Source of the DNA: Sclerodactyla briareus
Taxonomy: Eukaryota > Echinodermata > Holothuroidea > Dendrochirotida > Sclerodactylidae
DNA length: 64,000 nucleotides
Reading direction: 5' to 3'
Assembly: GCA_026419785.1 (NCBI GenBank)
Contig: JAODTK010005834.1
Span: 62,001-126,000, forward strand
Shown: piece by piece, positions 23,760 through 34,225 of the stretch
Numbering within the stretch: the first letter of the stretch is position 1
Layout of the letters: each line of letters starts with the position of its first letter
Position numbers and translations under genes: made by a program
The notes under the pieces: generated by a model
Told to the model about the DNA's origin: nothing
The model's input: the letters and a program-made list of their open reading frames with translations, nothing else
The model's database searches: none

Positions 23760-24071
23760 GTGTACATACCAGCAAAAGATATTAAGATACAGTACCGCTT
23801 TGATGACAGAACTGAGAAATGTACTAAGGTTCCGATTGGTTTAAAGACAAATCTGGCATTCACCATAGAATTGAGTGAATTCTCCTTTCCGGAGGACATT
23901 AAGGTAGACATGAATGGTACACACAGGAAGTACAATAGTCACAACAACCAAAAAAAAAATCACAATTCATTGGGAAATGTTATCAAAAGATGCGAATGGC
24001 TCTCAAAATTGCTAAGAACTGACTTCAATGACAGTAAAATTTATATTTTGTCCCTGTGCCGAGGGACCTAG
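23760..24071 (+). CDS. Open reading frame of 103 codons, unidentified
   Basis: Continuous frame from ATG at 23760. The product is polar and fairly basic, with no low-complexity bias except an Asn/Lys run, no signal peptide and no membrane segment. It lies between a TGTCTCGCC-element end and a MULE fragment, so a transposon origin is likely. I recognise no domain. It could also be a chance frame in A-rich DNA. Confidence 0.2.
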   Translation: MYIPAKDIKIQYRFDDRTEKCTKVPIGLKTNLAFTIELSEFSFPEDIKVDMNGTHRKYNSHNNQKKNHNSLGNVIKRCEWLSKLLRTDFNDSKIYILSLCRGT

Positions 24072-24214
24072 TGACCTCACAAGGGATTCTCTGACAGATT
24101 ATGTTGTGAACTCTTATAAACAATATGCACGTACAAAAGATTACTAAGCATGGCACGCTCAAAAAACACACTGACGCAAAGAGTGTGACTGTCTCAATTC
24201 TTTGCATGCCCATC

Positions 24215-24425
24215 TACGTGATTGTGGAGAATCTGTACAAAAACAATGCCCACTTGCCCATCTGTTTCTCTGAAGCCAGGATTTGGCACAACATTTATTA
24301 GTGCATGGAATGTTGGAAATGTGCGAGCTGCCTTCGGTCAATAGACCAGTGTGGATCATGAATCGTGAGTCATACCTATTTTTTTGGTGGGAGAATTTGG
24401 AACATGGGTGTTTCCATAAACAAGG
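24215..24425 (+). pseudogene. MULE fragment (copy D), 5' part
   Basis: About 200 bp nearly identical to 34226-34425. Both read VENLYKNNAHLPICFSEA and WHN(I/V)Y, a stop, then a Cys-rich piece (C-x-E-C) ending with a shared (V/I)NRxxxIMNRESY-type stretch in another frame. In copy C this is followed by the MULE transposase core, so I assign it to the same element. Here it breaks off at about 24425. Confidence 0.55.
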
Positions 24426-24703
24426 GGGTCATAACATAAATCACATTATGGTATCTTTTGCCAAAGAATTGTAATACCCAAAATCCATATTGTGAACATA
24501 TCATTAAATACATGTTCTTCTAAATGTATAATTAAGTGATTTTAAATAGATGTCGAAAAATATCACGATTTCAGGTGTTTTTCATTTCGTTTCTCTGTTA
24601 TTTTCTTTGAAATGCTGTGACATAAATGCCCTATAAAGTTGTGGAATTTTGGAAACATATAACACTGCCTACATAATTATCCAGTCAGTACGTCGATCAT
24701 AAA

Positions 24704-25840
24704 CAAGGCGATCGCCAAAAAGTGTCTCGCCTGGTTGCGCGATCGGTGGTTTTCTATTATTCACTACAACAAACAATCAACAATTCATGCAGCCCATTGT
24801 CATGTCAAACGAACATCACATATTTTCACGTATAAAACATAAAAATTCCCAAAATAACTGACCAATGAGTTTTGACTTCCTAATTTCAAAGTCCCTGTTG
24901 CTTTTTTGCTGTTGCTCCCTGTTGCTTTTTTCTTCTACATGCCCCCCCCCCCCCCTCCCTCACTCTCTCTCCATCATACCCAAATTTGAACAAAGTTTTA
25001 TCGCTCAGTCAACTCACTTCTTTGACCCGAAATCCAACTTGAAATGTTTTAATCCCCTCAGCAGCCTGGGCTTCTTTGTGCCTTTCAAATTCAGAATTTC
25101 CTTCATTATTCATTGCCTTTTATTTTTCCAAGCAGCCAGAAAATGCCATCCCCCCCCTGCAGGCAGCAAACACCCTCCCCCCCCCTCCACCACACACCAT
25201 CAACCTATCCCCATGCAGCAGTCAAGGATGTCCCAAAATATATCTTTAGGAAACCTCCACATTTGTCTATCTATTAATGCCTATTGCCAAGTTGGAAATT
25301 GGAATATATTATGCAAATTAGGCACATACAATGAGCTTATGAGGAGCAGTAAAAGTGTCACAGAAGCTATGGTCTACTCGTTCCCCAGTGCTTTATTCTA
25401 ACGAAAGCTATTATATGATGGAATTCAATCAAATTCATGAACATCAAACACATTCATATCCAGAAATGTTAGCGGACCATACCTACTGAGTTTGGCGAAA
25501 TTCTTACCAAGTTGGAAATTGGAATATATTATGCAAATTAGGCAAATACAATGACCTCTACTGACCCCAGCTGTACCTTTAAAATGATCAGGATCAAAGG
25601 TGGATCACATCTCCATGTTTTGTGGGAAAAATCCAACAACTTTCAAAAATTGCATAAATTATGCAAATTAGACCCATTAAATCCCCCCCCAGTGACCCCG
25701 ACGTCACTTAACTTTCTCGGGAAACCATGACAGGACAACATCCACCGAGTTTCGAGAAAATCTGACGAACTTGAAAAATTGCATAAATTATGCAAATTAT
25801 ACCACATAATTAGCATATTTTAGGCTGAAAATCTTCTCAG
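24704..25840 (+). mobile_element. TGTCTCGCC element 2, 3'-truncated
   Basis: Carries the full left end: GGCGATCGCC (24707-24716) and TGTCTCGCC (24723-24731), then CTGGTTGCGCGATCGGTGG. Two poly-C runs (about 24943 and 25150) and long degenerate repeats follow. For example AGTTGGAAATTGGAATATAT with TATGCAAATTAGGCA occurs at 25288 and again at 25509. The body fades at about 25840 without the GGCGAGACA end. The open frame at 24865-25401 lies inside this element and is a by-product of C-rich sequence. Confidence 0.65.
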
Positions 25841-26860
25841 TTACGATGTTGGTGGCTAGTATAGTCTAGTGAAATCGAGTGTGTTGTTTCATGCATAACT
25901 AAAATCACATGCATAACTTAAAATCACATATAGAGACATGAGTATTTGGACATATTAGGCAAAGTACATGGTTGATAAATTGGATAGTGGCAGCTATGGC
26001 GATGTAAGAAGCCAATAATGTTGTTCGAAGAGCATAGGCCTAGACCGCCTGAAGGCATGTAGGTTAGGTTATATAACATTGTACCACCATAGCCATAATT
26101 AATTGGTGTTTAATGGCTGGATGATACCTAGCCAACTTAAAGGCCTATTGCCATGGCTGTGTCCGGGATATTATGGCTTTGGGGGTGTGGCGCCGTGTCC
26201 GCCACGCCGGAAACAGGCGTTTGCGCGATAACTCTCCCCAACGATAGATCAAATTTACACGAAACTTGGCACACATGTCCACCCTTATGAAATTTGGATG
26301 AGTTCGAGAGTGGGCAATGCTGGGGATCGCTAATTTGCATAGTTTATGCAAAATTTCAAGGCTGTCAGATTTGAACGAAACTTAGGTGGGGTAGGGCGTA
26401 CGGGATGGTCACGATTGAATGAGGGGTAATTTCAAGGTAATCAGAGTCAAAATGCAATGCATGCCTCATCGATAGATGTAAGTGCATATTTCAATGCGCA
26501 GCCAATTCCCCACACATGAAACGGGTGGGGTAAAATTTGCATGGTATCAAATGTTAAGACTTTGGCAGTTTGAATCTCCAGTTCCACAGATTTTGTAAGA
26601 ATTTATTTCACTTTAACAGGTGAAACGAAAATGCCCAGCTCATGCCACTGCCCCCTTATCAACTACGGTGTAGGCTGAGGACTCTCCAACCTTTTCGCGA
26701 AACGATAATCTGAGTACATCTTCTGTTTCACAATTGGAGAATGCGAGGATGAGAAAGTACGGGTGGAGATGCTCCTTAAATAAAAAAAAAAAGGAGGGTA
26801 CAATGAAGGCGCAAGATGTCGGATTGAGGAGATGCGGGCGAGAAACCAACTGAAATCCGT
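25841..26860. other. No gene; diverged repeat similar in style to the TGTCTCGCC bodies
   Basis: Contains phrases such as ACGAAACTTGGCACACATGT, TTATGAAATTTGGATG and TTTGCATAGTTTATGCAAAA (about 26250-26355). These resemble the repeat monomers of the minisatellite elements but are not clearly the same family. No coding sequence supported. Confidence 0.45.
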
Positions 26861-27290
26861 CAAGAGAAAGGGTTACAGATGAAGCAAACCTCGAACAAGA
26901 TAGAGAAGGAGAAGCATGAACAAAAGCAGAAAGCAAAATGGAAGCAATGGAGACAAAAATAAAAAGGGAAAAGGCCAGACCAATTTTTTTTGTACCGCCA
27001 ATGAGAGGAAATACTCAACAAGAAAAACGAGGATGCATACCGCCTGACGAAACAGCAGAAACTGGCTTCTAGGATATGCAGCAATCCAAAGAGGCTGAAG
27101 ACACGCTAGCAGAAGCAGCAACAACAGCTGGCTAAAGCACAGGAACCTCTCCGGCAGCAACAAGAAGCAACCGAATGAAGCTAGCGATGAGCTACAGGGC
27201 AGGCTGGTTGAAGATTGTCAGGTCCGTGTTTGTGTAAGCAAAGAGAACCAGAAAGCCAAAAGGCTTAGTGCTTCCTTGACTCTTTCTGAC
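26860..27290 (+). pseudogene. Decayed coiled-coil coding sequence
   Basis: In plus-strand frames that shift every 60-100 bp, the sequence is dominated by Lys, Glu, Gln and Arg. Examples are NKIEKEKHEQKQKAKWKQW, RLTKQQKLAS, QQSKEAEDTLAEA, QQLAKAQEPLRQQQEA and ASDELQGRLVEDCQV. This is a long, interrupted heptad-type coiled coil. It may be an exon of a host coiled-coil gene that has become a pseudogene, or part of a TE. No catalytic domain is attached. Confidence 0.4.
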
Positions 27291-27369
27291 AACCTATAGC
27301 CAGACACAAGGACAAATGGGAGATTGTACCACTCAATATGGGCTACTAAAAGTCTGACAATTTCCTCTT

Positions 27370-28300
27370 TTTCCAACCAACCAACAAGGGTTCCTGTATT
27401 CTTAATAAGAGAGCCGACAAACTTAATTCACGGTTTCCAGACTGTGACCTCTGGTGACCTCAGAGACCTCTGACCTGACCCCAAAACAATGGGTTCAGGT
27501 ACTCATCATGGGGAACACACTACCAAGTATGAGCTTCATCCATCCAGGCGGGGCTTAAAGTTGTTAGCGGGTTGACGAGACAAAAATTGGCCAAAATATT
27601 GGACTCTTCACAAATTTCTCTGACCCCAAAAGTTCACCAACAACCTATACCAAAAAAAAAATACCAAAAAAAATACCAAAACAATAGGGTTCCTGTGCCC
27701 TCCCCATAAGAAAGCTACACACCAAAATCGAACTGATCACACAACCCATTCTGGACTTATTGTGTTTCCAAGGTTTTCAGACTTGGACCTCTAGTGTGAC
27801 CTCAGATGACGATGCTGACCTGACCCCAAAACAATAGGTTCAGGTCTAATCAGGGGAACAAACATACTAAGTATGAGCTTCATCCATCTGGGGTGGTCGA
27901 GTTATCAGTCGTGTTTACAAGCCAATTGGCCAAAATATTGACTTCTCACAAATTTTCTGTTTTTGGCCAAATTCACCATGACCTATACAAAAATAATAAG
28001 GGCCTGTACACCACCCATTAAGGTAGTACCACACAAATTTCAAACTGATTACCTAGCATTCGGGACTTATCATGTTTACAAGGTTCAGACTCTTTGAACT
28101 CTGGTGACCTCAGATGACCTCTGACCTGCCCCCAAAACAACAGGGTTCAGGTACTCATCATGGGGAAACACACAGACCAAGTACCGTATGAGCTTCATCA
28201 ATACGGGTGGGGTTCGAGTTATCGTTTGTTACAAGCCTGGGAGTCAAACACACAAACGCGTGACCGCATGTATTTCTTGACTTCGTCAAGGAATCAAAAA
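27370..28300 (+). mobile_element. Second minisatellite element family: ~300-bp tandem repeats with 3' hairpin
   Basis: Three degenerate units of about 300 bp (starting near 27370, 27680 and 28000). Each contains TGACCTCTGGTGACCTCAGA or a variant, TGACCTGACCCCAAAACAA, GTATGAGCTTCATCCATC and GAGTTATCG. The last unit ends in a perfect hairpin CTTGAC-TTC-GTCAAG (28276-28290) followed by GAATC and an A-run. The layout parallels the TGTCTCGCC family (internal tandem repeat, 3' hairpin, A-rich end), but the sequences differ. A single diverged unit recurs at 54940-55190. No coding capacity. Confidence 0.6.
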
Positions 28301-28636
28301 AAAAGCTTGCAGCAAGCTCGTCAGCCCACTTCCCAGTACCCCAATCGCATTTTGCAACTGCTGTAATCGATTGATTGAAAAAGTCAACACCACGAAGGCT
28401 GCGAGACGAAGACAAGAAACAGTTGTTGCATGAGGAAGGTGAGAGCTTTCAACACGCAGGAATTGTTGTTGGCTACCCTGAAATATTATCATAGTGGATA
28501 AACAGTGCTTGATTAAAAAAGAAGTACATGAACGCTGCGAATACGTGTGAACAGACGTGCATCAATACGCGAGTAGTGACGTCAAGGGTATATGAAACAG
28601 CTCCATTATCAGCAGAGTTCATTCGATTCCAGAACC

Positions 28637-28991
28637 ATGGCGAGTCAAGACGTCTTTTTCTACGTGCAAGGGCGCACCTGCTGCAAGGCCAACTTGGTCA
28701 GGGTACCGTCAAATCCACCTTGTCTCCAGTGTCGTGTAGCGACTTCACCCCAAACGGCGGGGTAAACAGCTTTTCACAACAGATTGTATCGGGATTGCTG
28801 GGAGTCACGTGGACAATAAAGCCACACTTCCACACCTAAGAGAAGGATTCTATCTGGCCGAAGAGAGAGAGGCCTGGGAAGCCCTGGGGGAGGAGGGCCA
28901 GAAAGCAAAGTCAGGAAGGAGACAAAGGACCCTATCTGGCACCATATGCTGGGGGTATGTGAAGGACCGCCCAAATGAATGCAGTGCCTAG
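28637..28991 (+). other. Short open frames, unidentified
   Basis: An ATG in good context (ACCATGG, 28637) opens a 42-codon frame beginning MASQDVFFYVQGRTCC and ending at 28765. A second frame (28809-28991) reads HLREGFYLAEEREAWEALGE then a basic stretch. Both look more coding-like than the surroundings, but I recognise neither and see no clean splice sites. Confidence 0.2.
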
Positions 28992-29306
28992 GCATCACGA
29001 GCTGAACCTTGCCACCACGTCAGGAAGGAGAACAGGGAAGGGTTGGGGTTGCTCCTGTTATGGGAGTTGCCTCCCCCTTCCCCCTACACCCAAAACAGCT
29101 CTTTTTAGGGCCAACCAAATACTCCAGAGAGATTTGCATTTCTTCAAACAAGCATTTTAGTGTCTTCTGTTTTTGACCGAAGCCTGGTCATGTTATATCA
29201 CTATGTGACCTCATTATGTGAACGTCACAAGGGTTGCATTATCGATTTTGAAGTATTTCGGGAGGGTAATCAGAGGTCAACTTCATTCAGTCTCTGAACC
29301 TCAAAC

Positions 29307-29437
29307 ATGTCGGACGCATCGGATGTAGAGATGAGTATGGAGTGGGCGGTCGAATATGCGAAAGGTCTCGAAGATGGTCAAGACTTGGCTGAGGATACGA
29401 AGTGGAGGAAAGGATGGCAAGAGGACTTATCGTCCGG
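29307..29437 (+). CDS. Possible first coding exon of a host gene
   Basis: ATG at 29307 (context AAACATGTCG) opens an acidic frame starting MSDASDVEMSMEWAVEY and continuing AKGLEDGQDLAEDTKW, RKGWQEDLSS. At 29437/29438 there is a good splice donor (TCCGG/GTATGTGT). Without splicing the frame stops at 29445. Residue choice, start context and donor together look like the first coding exon of a real gene. I could not find the next exon with confidence: a possible acceptor (TTTTACCAG, about 29530) leads into a frame that stops early. No domain recognised. Confidence 0.35.
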
Positions 29438-29559
29438 GTATGTGTGAAAGGGAGCAACTGGCAAGAGAAATTTTTTTGCAATACCCAAGATCAATTGTTT
29501 TCGAAACCTGGCTTACCTAGTTTTACCAGGTTCGAACTCCAGCATTGAGCGGACTGTGA

Positions 29560-29850
29560 GTCGATGAGTGACGGTCACAGTTCCAATGGCTCCCACAGAA
29601 TGTCACACCCGTCTATCACCACCCGCATGTCAACCCACAGGCTCACTAGTGGACCTCAATCCCGCCCAATCACCACCCAGGCCATCACCTGCCGCAAGGA
29701 CAGCCTAGTTAGCCATCATCAACAATGGACGAGGCCCCACCCCGGTATGAGGGTATCGACACATTATAGGGTTACCCTAGATGTAGGAGTTCCCCTCACA
29801 ACTGAAAACGGCTGCTTTTTAGGTCCACCAAATATACCATAAAGATTGAC
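29560..29850 (+). other. Open frame rich in Ser, His, Thr and Pro, unidentified
   Basis: A 92-codon frame (29564-29842) of low sequence complexity. It may reflect base composition only. No domain is seen. Confidence 0.15.
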
Positions 29851-30048
29851 CACTTGAGTCTTCTCTCAAACATACAATCCGTCCTATTTGAGCTCAATTG
29901 ACGTTTGGTTCTCGAAGTGAACACCATGTACAACTTCATTTTGAGCGAGGAGAACGTACGTACGGTTGGATCGTCGGTGAGTCAGAGGGAGGGGCGAATA
30001 TATTTTATAATCCGCTAACAACTCGTGAATTGAAATGGTTGGAAAAAT

Positions 30049-30358
30049 TTGATCGTCGTCGGAGGAGATATCTATTTTCACATACCGTGGTTAACCATAA
30101 CGTTCAAAAATAAATTAATATTCCCATTATGCTTCACCCCTGTGCCGAACTCAAGACCGGGACCGTGTGCAACAAACGATAAATCGAGGGACAATTGGTA
30201 CACTGGAATTGAAGTGGTGGAGATGGTGTACCAAGGCTTCTGGAATCTATGAATGTATGGCATTTTGAGGGAATACACATATATCCCAAATCGCAGAAGG
30301 GGGGCTATTTGTGGATTACATCAATACGTTTCTCGAAATGAAAACAGGGAAGTTCCAA
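30049..30358 (+). pseudogene. Polinton/Maverick-type protein-primed DNA polymerase B fragment
   Basis: In broken frames: NKLIFPLC (30112-30135), LHPCAELKTGTVCNKR (about 30131-30178), a Trp-Tyr-Thr-Gly stretch, then VWHFE-like residues and GGLFVDYINTFLEMK (about 30300-30345). The order K-L-x-F-P-L-C, C-A-E-x-x-x-x-x-x-C, G-T-W, a Y-E-V-W-H-F block, then G-G-L-F-x-x-Y-I-N-x-F-L-K-x-K is the end region of the protein-primed B-family polymerases carried by Polintons. Only about 100 codons remain. The fragment stops abruptly at about 30358, where MULE sequence begins. No Polinton integrase, ATPase, protease or capsid genes are seen nearby. Confidence 0.55.
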
Positions 30359-30850
30359 TCTCCAACCATCAGACAAATGAAAGTGAAATGAGCTGTGGGT
30401 GGCATGAGTGAAGAGTTTGTTCTGACAATTCCACTACGATATACTCTCTGTCAGACGAGCAATGTGTTTCCTTGAGCCTCAGGTCGAGAGGCATTCATTG
30501 AAACAATTTAACACACTAATCATGGATCAAGTGTCAAGCCGAACACCATTACAAGCCAACGAGCATTCAGCTGCAGCGTCATCTAGTAAGAACGCAAGTC
30601 CCTTGACCGATTCCACATCCACTTCAAAGCATGGTCGACCTGTCCTAACGAAGTTGCAGAAAACACGTTGCAACAGACCAAAGTTATTGCACAGTCCCGG
30701 AGAAATGCTCTTCTGTGTCGCAAGGAGTGGTGAAAAGTGGCACATCAGAAGAGAGATGATGGAACCACATATGAAGTTAACTCATGAACAGTCAGTAAGA
30801 AGCACGGAGCACATTAGCCGGTAAAAGGTTTATACAGCAGAGGTATCAGA
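30358..30850 (+). pseudogene. MULE transposase, C-terminal fragment (copy A)
   Basis: Starts at ACCATCAGACAAATGAAAGT and is collinear with 32195-32650 of copy B: GGCATGAGTGAAGAGTTTGT at both places, then CAATTTAACACACTAATCATGG and GTGTCAAGC. The longest frame (30462-30824) includes LKQFNTLIMDQVSSRTPL, matching the same block in copy B. In this MULE group this C-terminal region precedes a SWIM-type zinc finger; only VARSGEKWHIRREM-like residues remain of that part. The catalytic MULE domain is absent from this copy. Confidence 0.6.
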
Positions 30851-31029
30851 ACAGAAAAAGCCTAGAGGTACAGTGATTCTTGACTGCCTTGACCACTGAC
30901 TTGACATAAAAGGTGGTGCACCTATCTTGTTGAATATTGATATCAAGAATGTTAGAATCTTTACACACTAACAGGATGAATTCCCAAGAGAAGTGGAGAA
31001 AGTGTGTAGTGGCCAGAAACACTAAGGTG

Positions 31030-32650
31030 GTACCCACAGGCATCAACGATTCCTCTCACAACAACACAATCAGAGGGATGGTGGTAATAACTAATGTGCT
31101 CATTTACTATCGCGCAATAGACAGAGACTGAGAAAGAAGCTGAATTTTATGTTCCTTACCCACGGAAATAAGAAGAATGGCAATACCCCTCTTCCTACCA
31201 ATGGAAGAGCATTTGGCGGATAAAGTATGCCTTCGAGAGCCATAGTTCAGCAGTATCTACAATGAAAAATGTCAATTTCAGATGGTGAGTTAATGGCACA
31301 TGAAATCCCAGTCAGCTCCAAGATCAAGGCATCAAGTTCACCGGTGCGTACCAAGGGGGAACACTGATCAGTTACAATGATACTGAGAGCTTACTAATCA
31401 CATATAGACCAAAGAAAGAGATCATCATGGAACATCAAGATCTGCCTGAGGACTTGTTGATAACAGATGTGTGCTCAAATTCATGCTGTTTCAGTGGCTC
31501 ATCTGCATAGTTGTTTTACCCTCACAAGCATCGATTGATCCAACGTTCAAATTTGGCCAATATGAATTAACCCCAGTCATATATCGCCATCCACTCCTGG
31601 AAACGAAACAGAGTGGAATGCCTACCGTATTATTGGGCCCAACGAAATAAAAGGTAGTTGGTTTCACAGCACAGCGGTGAGACAGCACTACATAACGCTA
31701 CGCATGAAGGCTTCCCTCTAGCCACAGGTCCGAGGTGTTTCCGTCATTTCAAATCCAACTGCAGGAGGATATAAATTACATCAGCATCAGGTTCGGGCAA
31801 CACCAGGGGCACTTCATGCAGTAAGTCTTCAGGTAGTGAACGAGACCACCTCTACCAAAGATGGAGTTTCATTATTTCATTGACAGCCAGAAGTCCATGT
31901 ATGATGAGCCATGAGAGCAGGCTGCTTGGTGGACATGAAACACAGGAATTGTGGAAATACATGAAGAAGAATGAGACTATGATTGATGATCACATGATAC
32001 AAAGGCAGAGAAGAAAGGCAGGAATGCCTTGTAATTCACAAGGTAAACCACTGCGGGCAAACACAAACCAGTCAGAGAGCCTCAATGACATCCTCACTCG
32101 TGGGGAAAGGAGGCAATATCCAAAGCGCCAAAGAAGAAATCAACAACTAGCAAGCTTTCGTTTGTTGAGAACATATGGGAAGAAGTTCCTGATCCCCACC
32201 ATCAGACAAATGAAGTGAGACAAGCTTTGTGTGGCATGAGTGAAGAGTTTGTTTTGACAGAGAAAACAGATACCTCTCGGCGACCACGAATGGTTTTCTG
32301 GAGCCCAGGTCGAAGAGGCCAGTATTTGAAACAATTCAACACACTAATCATGGAAGAAGTGTCAAGCAGGACACCCATTACAATGCCCATGAGCATTCCA
32401 CAAGCAGCAGCGAAAGTCCTTGACCAGATTTCACATCCAGGCTTCAAAGCATGGTAGACATGTCTAACAAAGTTGTAGAAAAAATCGTCTTCAGACAAAT
32501 TTCACGCACAAATCCCGGAATGCCTTCTTGTCGCAAGGAGTGGTGAAGAGTGGCACATCATGAGAGTATGATGGATGCATAGCTGAAGTTTATCTCATGA
32601 CGGAAGCAACAGAGCACCTCGTTGAAGCCATGTAAAAGATGCAGCAAGTA
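31030..32650 (+). pseudogene. MULE (Mutator-like) transposase, longest copy (copy B), broken
   Basis: Blocks in changing frames: the HGNKKNGNTPL-like region near 31160; NPTFEFG-like and TYRHP-like residues with a PTVLLGP-like piece (31540-31645); then GETALHNATHEGFPLATG and RCFRHFKSNCRR (31675-31770), the end of the catalytic domain. After that come the open frame 31880-32218 (LWKYMKKNETMIDDHMI, GMPCNSQGKPLRANTNQS) and SKLSFVENIWEEV, then QALCGMSEEFVLTEK (32215-32270) and YLKQFNTLIMEEVSSRTP. The first-D region (D/N-P-T-F-x-x-G-x-Y-x-V-T-x-x-T-Y-R-H-P) and (D)-G-E-x-A-L...C-F-x-H-F are those of a MULE-type DDE domain. Many stops and small indels are present. Confidence 0.7.
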
Positions 32651-32855
32651 GTATATGAGGACATTCATCGAGGACCATTCAGCGATTAGTATTTGCATGA
32701 TGTCACATTTCCCTAGCAAAAGTGTCAGGGTAGTGGATTTGGTAGTTGTTCGAGGGTTGATGATGGTAATGAGCCAATGAGGGTCGAGCATTTGATCACG
32801 TGGCATTGAATGAGTGACGTCACATTTTGAGTTGGTATATAGGGCTGTGACATGT

Positions 32856-33134
32856 AGGAGTTTGTCATTGTGAACTATCACTGTCAACATTTCAACACGT
32901 TTCCAATGTAGTGTATGTGAGGAAATGATGCCTTTAATGGCATACGTCGACCACTGCTAGGAGGAACAGCGTAAGAGATCGAACGTCAGGGTGCCAAAGC
33001 GGAAGGATACGCCGCAGGAATAAGCTCTCTTTGGAGCGGAGGAAGAAGTCCTCCCCGCCGACCAAGTCCCCAGCTGAAGCCCCAACAAAGCCTCCACCAG
33101 GAGTTTGTCATTGTGAATCTACCACTGTCAACAT
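32856..33134. repeat. Pair of ~35-bp direct repeats
   Basis: AGGAGTTTGTCATTGTGAA plus CACTGTCAACAT occurs at 32856-32890 and, with small changes, at 33099-33134. The spacing of 243 bp could mark the flanks of a small insertion or a short tandem duplication. Confidence 0.6.
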
Positions 33135-33487
33135 GTTGCAGCAGATGAAGATAACTAATAATATGCCTTACACCATTGAGGATGAGGCCGTCTGAGGGAA
33201 GGACGCGGTACAGCAACCAGTCTTACCAGGGACGAGGAACGACAGCCCCAGCAGCCACAAGACCGAGAGCCAGCCTGGGAGAGGAGGCTGGTGATCAGAT
33301 TTTGGAGCAAGTTTATGGAAATGGGAGGCAGCAGGGGAGGAACGAGCTTCAGCCCACCATCCAACGCATGGAGCAGCAGCTTCGACAGGCCCAGGACGAA
33401 CGAGACGGCCTCAGCATGCTGGTGGACTTTTTGACAGATTTGATCGTGCAGCTGCCAGCACCCCAGCCAGCAGCCCCACAACAGTGA
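33032..33487 (+). CDS. Coding-like region with a 103-codon ORF, unidentified
   Basis: The upstream frame near 33000-33100 is basic and proline-rich (RIRRRNKLSLERRKK, then SPPTKSPAEAPTKPPP). The main frame from 33176 to 33487 is basic at its start, followed by an amphipathic helix (QRMEQQLRQAQDERDGLSML, then VDFLTDLIVQL) and a Pro/Ala/Gln tail, ending at a stop. This resembles a small gag-like or DNA-binding protein of a transposon, but I do not recognise a family. It sits between two MULE fragments. Confidence 0.3.
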
Positions 33488-34225
33488 GCGTGGTTCGACA
33501 GGGCCAGTGCTGGCCAGTGATCTCCCCCATTGGCCAGTGATCTCCACCATTCGCCATTTACACTGAGAGGCAGCAACATCTCCTGCACAGACTGACATTT
33601 GAGAGAACCAGAGGCTATTCATTAGGAACTGTACCATTTTCCATCCAGGTGTCCTATCCTGGACATGTGACTGCGGCCTACTCTGTTGTTGGCCTTGACA
33701 GGAGCCCCAAGGGACTATATGATGTTCGTCCGCTAGGCGTGCGTGGAGCAGCTTAGCTGTCCCAGCCCCGACTGAGGGTGTGCTCTACCGTTGTGTTCTT
33801 CGCTACCCACTACACTGGATGCTGGCGTCGCCTGCTGAAACAGCTCGCATCAAGGAGGACAGCCATGCAGTGTAGCACAACTGGAAGTCGTGAGCTCACA
33901 CACGCAGTTTTATACTGTGACTGAATATAATGTGTTTATGTTTATTGTTTCGGGCCGTGCTTTTATGTTGTATCATGATATGTAGTATTATTTTATATGT
34001 TGGGGAGAGTCAGCCAATCCTGGAATAAACTAGTAAACCGGAGATTAGGTTACCCCCACATTCGCTTTTGTTGTCCTCATTCCGATAGACCACGCTGTAT
34101 TATTTATTATTATGTGGCACATATTCCAACCTGTGCAAGCCCCGAACACTGCAGCCCTGGACCTGTTATGAGTAGCTTGGGTTGCGTAACGCACACAAGG
34201 GTCAGTGACCTGTGCGACACGAACA

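Noticed and set aside
24865..25401. 178-codon Pro/Phe/Ser-rich protein
   Set aside because: It lies wholly inside a TGTCTCGCC element body with poly-C runs and is not open in the other copies.
29510..29545. tRNA box B-like GGTTCGAACTCC
   Set aside because: No box A, no cloverleaf and no terminator in the right place.
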